Position numbers and translations under genes: made by a program. A stretch of DNA of 64,000 nt from Xenorhabdus anantnagensis (GTDB lineage Bacteria > Pseudomonadota > Gammaproteobacteria > Enterobacterales > Enterobacteriaceae). The notes under the pieces were generated by a model. It was not told the origin of the DNA, made no database searches, and saw only the letters and a list, made by a program, of their open reading frames with translations. The first letter of the stretch is position 1. Each line of letters begins with the position of its first letter. The DNA is taken from the NCBI RefSeq assembly GCF_028598555.1, contig NZ_JAQRFN010000015.1, positions 29,772 through 93,771 of the forward strand. Direction: 5' to 3'. This document shows, piece by piece, positions 61,146 to 64,000 of this stretch.

Positions 61146-63719
61146 ATGCGTCTGGATCGTCTTACCAATAAATTCCAGCTTGCTCTCGCTGACGCCCAAT
61201 CCCTCGCATTAGGGCGTGATAATCAATTTATCGAACCTATCCACTTGATGAGTGCATTACTCAATCAAGAAGGTGGCTCAGTTCGTCCTTTATTGACCTC
61301 GGCAGGGGTGGATACAGGAAGCTTCAATAATCAACTGAATCAAGCTCTGATCCGATTGCCGAAAGTCGAGGGCAGTGGTGGCGATGTGCAGGTATCCAAC
61401 GAATTAGGACGTTATTTAAACCTATGCGACAAACTTGCGCAAAAAACAGGTGATAATTTTATTTCTTCTGAACTCTTTGTTCTGGCAGCGATAGAAGAAC
61501 GTGGAACATTAAGTAACATGTTGAAAGCTGCGGGAACAACCAAAGATAAAATCACTAAGGCAATAGAACAGATGCGCGGTGGTGAAAAAGTGAATGATCA
61601 AGGTGCAGAAGATCAGCGTCAAGCGTTAAAGAAATATACAATTGATCTGACTGAACGTGCTGAACAGGGCAAATTAGATCCTGTTATTGGACGTGATGAA
61701 GAAATCCGTAGAACCATTCAGGTATTGCAACGTAGAACTAAAAACAACCCAGTTCTTATTGGCGAACCAGGAGTTGGGAAGACCGCAATTGTCGAAGGTT
61801 TGGCACAGCGTATTGTTAATGGTGAAATTCCTGAAGGACTGAAAAACAAACGTGTCCTGTCTCTTGATATGGGAGCATTATTGGCTGGTGCTAAATATCG
61901 TGGTGAATTTGAAGAGCGTTTGAAAGGTGTTTTGAACGATCTTGCCAAACAAGAAGGCTCAGTCATTCTGTTTATTGATGAATTGCATACCATGGTAGGA
62001 GCGGGCAAAGCTGAAGGAGCAATGGATGCTGGTAACATGCTGAAGCCTGCTTTGGCTCGTGGTGAACTGCATTGCGTTGGGGCGACAACTCTTGATGAGT
62101 ATCGACAATATATAGAAAAAGATGCGGCTTTGGAGCGTCGTTTCCAGAAAGTTTATGTGGCAGAACCCACGGTTGAGGACACGATTGCTATTTTACGTGG
62201 ACTGAAAGAGCGATATGAATTGCATCATCATGTCCAGATTACTGATCCAGCAATCGTTTCGGCTGCAACATTATCTCATCGCTATATATCTGATCGCATG
62301 CTGCCTGACAAGGCAATTGACCTGATTGACGAAGCTGGTGCAAGTCTGCGGATGCAGATGGATTCTAAACCAGAAGCATTGGATCGTCTTGAGCGTCGTG
62401 TTATTCAATTGAAGCTTGAACAGCAGGCACTGAAAAAAGAGTCTGATGATGCCAGTAAAAAACGTTTAGAGATGCTGAACGAAGAGTTGGCAGAAAAAGA
62501 ACGCGAATATTCTGAATTGGAAGAAGAGTGGAAAGCGGAGAAAGCTGAACTTAGTGGTACTCAGAATATCAAAGCCGAATTAGAGAATGCCCGTCTTGAA
62601 TTAGAAAAGGCCCGCCGTAACGGTGACTTGGCCAAAATGTCTGAAATTCAGTACGGAAAAATTCCGGAATTGGAAAAGCGTCTGGCAACAGCAACAACAG
62701 TAGAAAATCGTCATATGAAGTTGCTGCGTAACAAAGTCACAGATGCTGAAATCGCTGAAATACTGGCTCGCTGGACAGGAATCCCTGTATCCAGAATGTT
62801 GGAAAGCGAAAAAGAGAAATTATTGCGCATGGAGCAAGAATTGCATAAACGCGTGATTGGGCAGAATGAAGCTGTTGATGCCGTATCGAATGCAATTCGT
62901 CGTAGCAGAGCGGGGCTATCTGATCCCAATCGCCCGATTGGCTCTTTCATGTTCTTGGGGCCGACTGGGGTGGGTAAAACAGAATTATGCAAGGCGCTGG
63001 CTAATTTCTTGTTCGATAGTGATGATGCCATGGTGCGCATTGACATGTCGGAGTTTATGGAAAAACACGCAGTTTCAAGGCTGGTGGGAGCTCCTCCCGG
63101 ATATGTTGGATATGAAGAAGGTGGGTATCTGACAGAAGCGGTGCGCCGCCGTCCTTATTCTGTTATTTTGCTGGATGAAGTAGAGAAAGCACACCCAGAT
63201 GTTTTCAATATCTTGCTACAGGTATTGGATGATGGTCGTCTGACTGATGGCCAGGGGAGAACTGTTGACTTTCGCAACACGGTTGTGATTATGACCTCTA
63301 ATTTAGGTTCCGATATGATCCAAGAACGTTTTGGTACACTGGATTATATAGGGATGAAAAATATGGTGATGGAAGTGGTTGGTCATCATTTCAGACCTGA
63401 GTTTATCAACCGTGTTGATGAAGTTGTTGTGTTCCATCCATTAGGAAAAGAACATCTGACATCTATTACGAATATTCAATTGCAGCGTTTATATCAGCGT
63501 CTGGAAGAGCGAGGTTATCAGGTAGAGATGACTCCTTCTGCACTGGAAAAACTGAGTGAAGCAGGTTTTGACCCTGTATACGGTGCTCGCCCATTGAAAC
63601 GGGCTATTCAGCAAGAGATCGAGAATCCGCTGGCTCAGCAGATTCTTTCTGGCAAGTTAATTCCAGGTAAATTAGTGACTTTAGAGCTAGAAGACAATCG
63701 CATTGTTCCAAAGCAATAA
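61146..63719 (+). CDS. clpB: Protein disaggregase ClpB
   Basis: ClpB is the Hsp100 disaggregase that works with DnaK. The 857 residues equal E. coli. The layout is an N-terminal Clp repeat domain (about 1-145) and AAA-1 with Walker A GEPGVGKT near residue 206 and Walker [15 protein letters not shown] near 274. The coiled-coil M domain spans about 400-530 ([20 protein letters not shown]). AAA-2 has [14 protein letters not shown] near 605 and [14 protein letters not shown] near 677. In E. coli it also precedes an rrn operon. Confidence 0.98.
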   Translation: MRLDRLTNKFQLALADAQSLALGRDNQFIEPIHLMSALLNQEGGSVRPLLTSAGVDTGSFNNQLNQALIRLPKVEGSGGDVQVSNELGRYLNLCDKLAQKTGDNFISSELFVLAAIEERGTLSNMLKAAGTTKDKITKAIEQMRGGEKVNDQGAEDQRQALKKYTIDLTERAEQGKLDPVIGRDEEIRRTIQVLQRRTKNNPVLIGEPGVGKTAIVEGLAQRIVNGEIPEGLKNKRVLSLDMGALLAGAKYRGEFEERLKGVLNDLAKQEGSVILFIDELHTMVGAGKAEGAMDAGNMLKPALARGELHCVGATTLDEYRQYIEKDAALERRFQKVYVAEPTVEDTIAILRGLKERYELHHHVQITDPAIVSAATLSHRYISDRMLPDKAIDLIDEAGASLRMQMDSKPEALDRLERRVIQLKLEQQALKKESDDASKKRLEMLNEELAEKEREYSELEEEWKAEKAELSGTQNIKAELENARLELEKARRNGDLAKMSEIQYGKIPELEKRLATATTVENRHMKLLRNKVTDAEIAEILARWTGIPVSRMLESEKEKLLRMEQELHKRVIGQNEAVDAVSNAIRRSRAGLSDPNRPIGSFMFLGPTGVGKTELCKALANFLFDSDDAMVRIDMSEFMEKHAVSRLVGAPPGYVGYEEGGYLTEAVRRRPYSVILLDEVEKAHPDVFNILLQVLDDGRLTDGQGRTVDFRNTVVIMTSNLGSDMIQERFGTLDYIGMKNMVMEVVGHHFRPEFINRVDEVVVFHPLGKEHLTSITNIQLQRLYQRLEERGYQVEMTPSALEKLSEAGFDPVYGARPLKRAIQQEIENPLAQQILSGKLIPGKLVTLELEDNRIVPKQ

Positions 63720-63781
63720 CATTACTTGCTTGGAAAGCTCATAAATATAAAAAAGTACAGAAGATAAAGTAACGTTGAGAT

Positions 63782-63816
63782 AAAAAGAGGTGAAAAAAAC
63801 ACCTCTTTTTTCTTTT
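63782..63816 (+). terminator. Terminator after clpB
   Basis: Stem AAAAAGAGGTG (63782-63792) / CACCTCTTTTT (63800-63810), loop of seven A, then more T. Confidence 0.9.
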
Positions 63817-63872
63817 TGTAGATTAATAAAAAACCAAGTTATCGTGTTTTGGGTGATAAGTAAGCGGTTGGT

Positions 63873-63921
63873 GCTTTTTTTTTAAAATAATTGTTGCTAG
63901 TCTCAGAAAGCTCCCTATAAT
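63873..63921 (+). promoter_or_regulatory. rRNA operon promoter P1
   Basis: TTGCTA (63894-63899), 16-bp spacer and TATAAT (63916-63921) are followed by the GC-rich discriminator GCGCATCCG. Upstream, the A/T tract CTTTTTTTTTAAAATAA fits an UP element. CTCCCTATAATGCGC matches rrn P1 promoters of enterobacteria, and E. coli has rrnG next to clpB. Confidence 0.88.
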
Positions 63922-63992
63922 GCGCATCCGTTGTCACGACAAACACACAAACCTGTCGGGGTGACAAAGTGAAAGGCCTTGAAAAATAAGGC

Positions 63993-64000
63993 TTGACACG
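63993..64000 (+). promoter_or_regulatory. Start of rRNA operon promoter P2 (-35 only)
   Basis: TTGACA at 63993-63998, in the context ggcTTGACAcg, is the expected -35 of the second rrn promoter, cut by the window end. The 16S gene should begin a few hundred bases further on. Confidence 0.75.

Overview
This 64 kb window is chromosomal DNA from an enterobacterial (Enterobacterales) genome with moderate to low GC. Most encoded proteins are close to full-length matches of Escherichia coli and Yersinia housekeeping proteins. Several traits fit an insect-associated member of Morganellaceae such as Xenorhabdus or Photorhabdus: the gene content, the AT-rich intergenic DNA, the nqr operon beside yafK, and decayed insertion sequences. 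The genus is an inference; only the order-level assignment is well supported.

Layout. 1-4.6 kb: fadE (partial, minus strand, with a FadR-like operator), gmhA, yafJ and convergent yafK. 4.97-12.2 kb: the Na+-translocating NADH:quinone reductase operon nqrABCDEF with its maturation genes apbE and nqrM. 12.2-26.3 kb: an accessory segment with an ECF sigma factor and a TonB-dependent receptor under Fur-like boxes, a coiled-coil lipoprotein, the choline-to-glycine-betaine genes betIBA/betT, an AT-rich MFS exporter, a broken IS982-family element, an orphan fliB and the left-end stub of an IS6-family element. 26.3-34.7 kb: dinB, pepD, gpt, frsA, crl, proBA and aroL. 34.8-43.2 kb: aas-lplT, pncC, recA (no recX), alaS and csrA. 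43.7-44.2 kb: tRNA-Ser and three tandem tRNA-Arg genes. 44.4-49.4 kb: gshA, luxS, corB and ypjD. 49.7-53.2 kb: ffh and the rpsP-rimM-trmD-rplS operon. 53.3-57.5 kb: a transporter remnant, aroF-tyrA behind a perfect TyrR box, and pheA with its pheL attenuator. 57.7-64 kb: raiA, bamD, rluD, pgeF and clpB, then the P1 and start of the P2 promoter of an rRNA operon whose 16S gene lies beyond the window.

The genes form coherent modules. NqrA-F build a sodium pump that ApbE flavinylates and NqrM helps assemble. BetT imports choline, BetA and BetB oxidise it to glycine betaine, and BetI represses the set. AroF, TyrA, PheA and AroL serve aromatic amino acid synthesis under TyrR-type and attenuation control. 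RecA and DinB carry SOS boxes.

The most striking non-genic pattern is a recurrent family of short imperfect tandem duplications (units of 13-18 bp, 2-6 copies) at gene edges, at about ten separate places. One is an in-frame expansion in betB. Another is a six-unit array that starts inside the dinB LexA box. No CRISPR array, prophage or clearly new multi-gene defence system was seen. The best candidates for something undescribed are the dinB array, the ECF sigma factor lacking an anti-sigma gene, and the LEA-like lipoprotein next to the bet genes.
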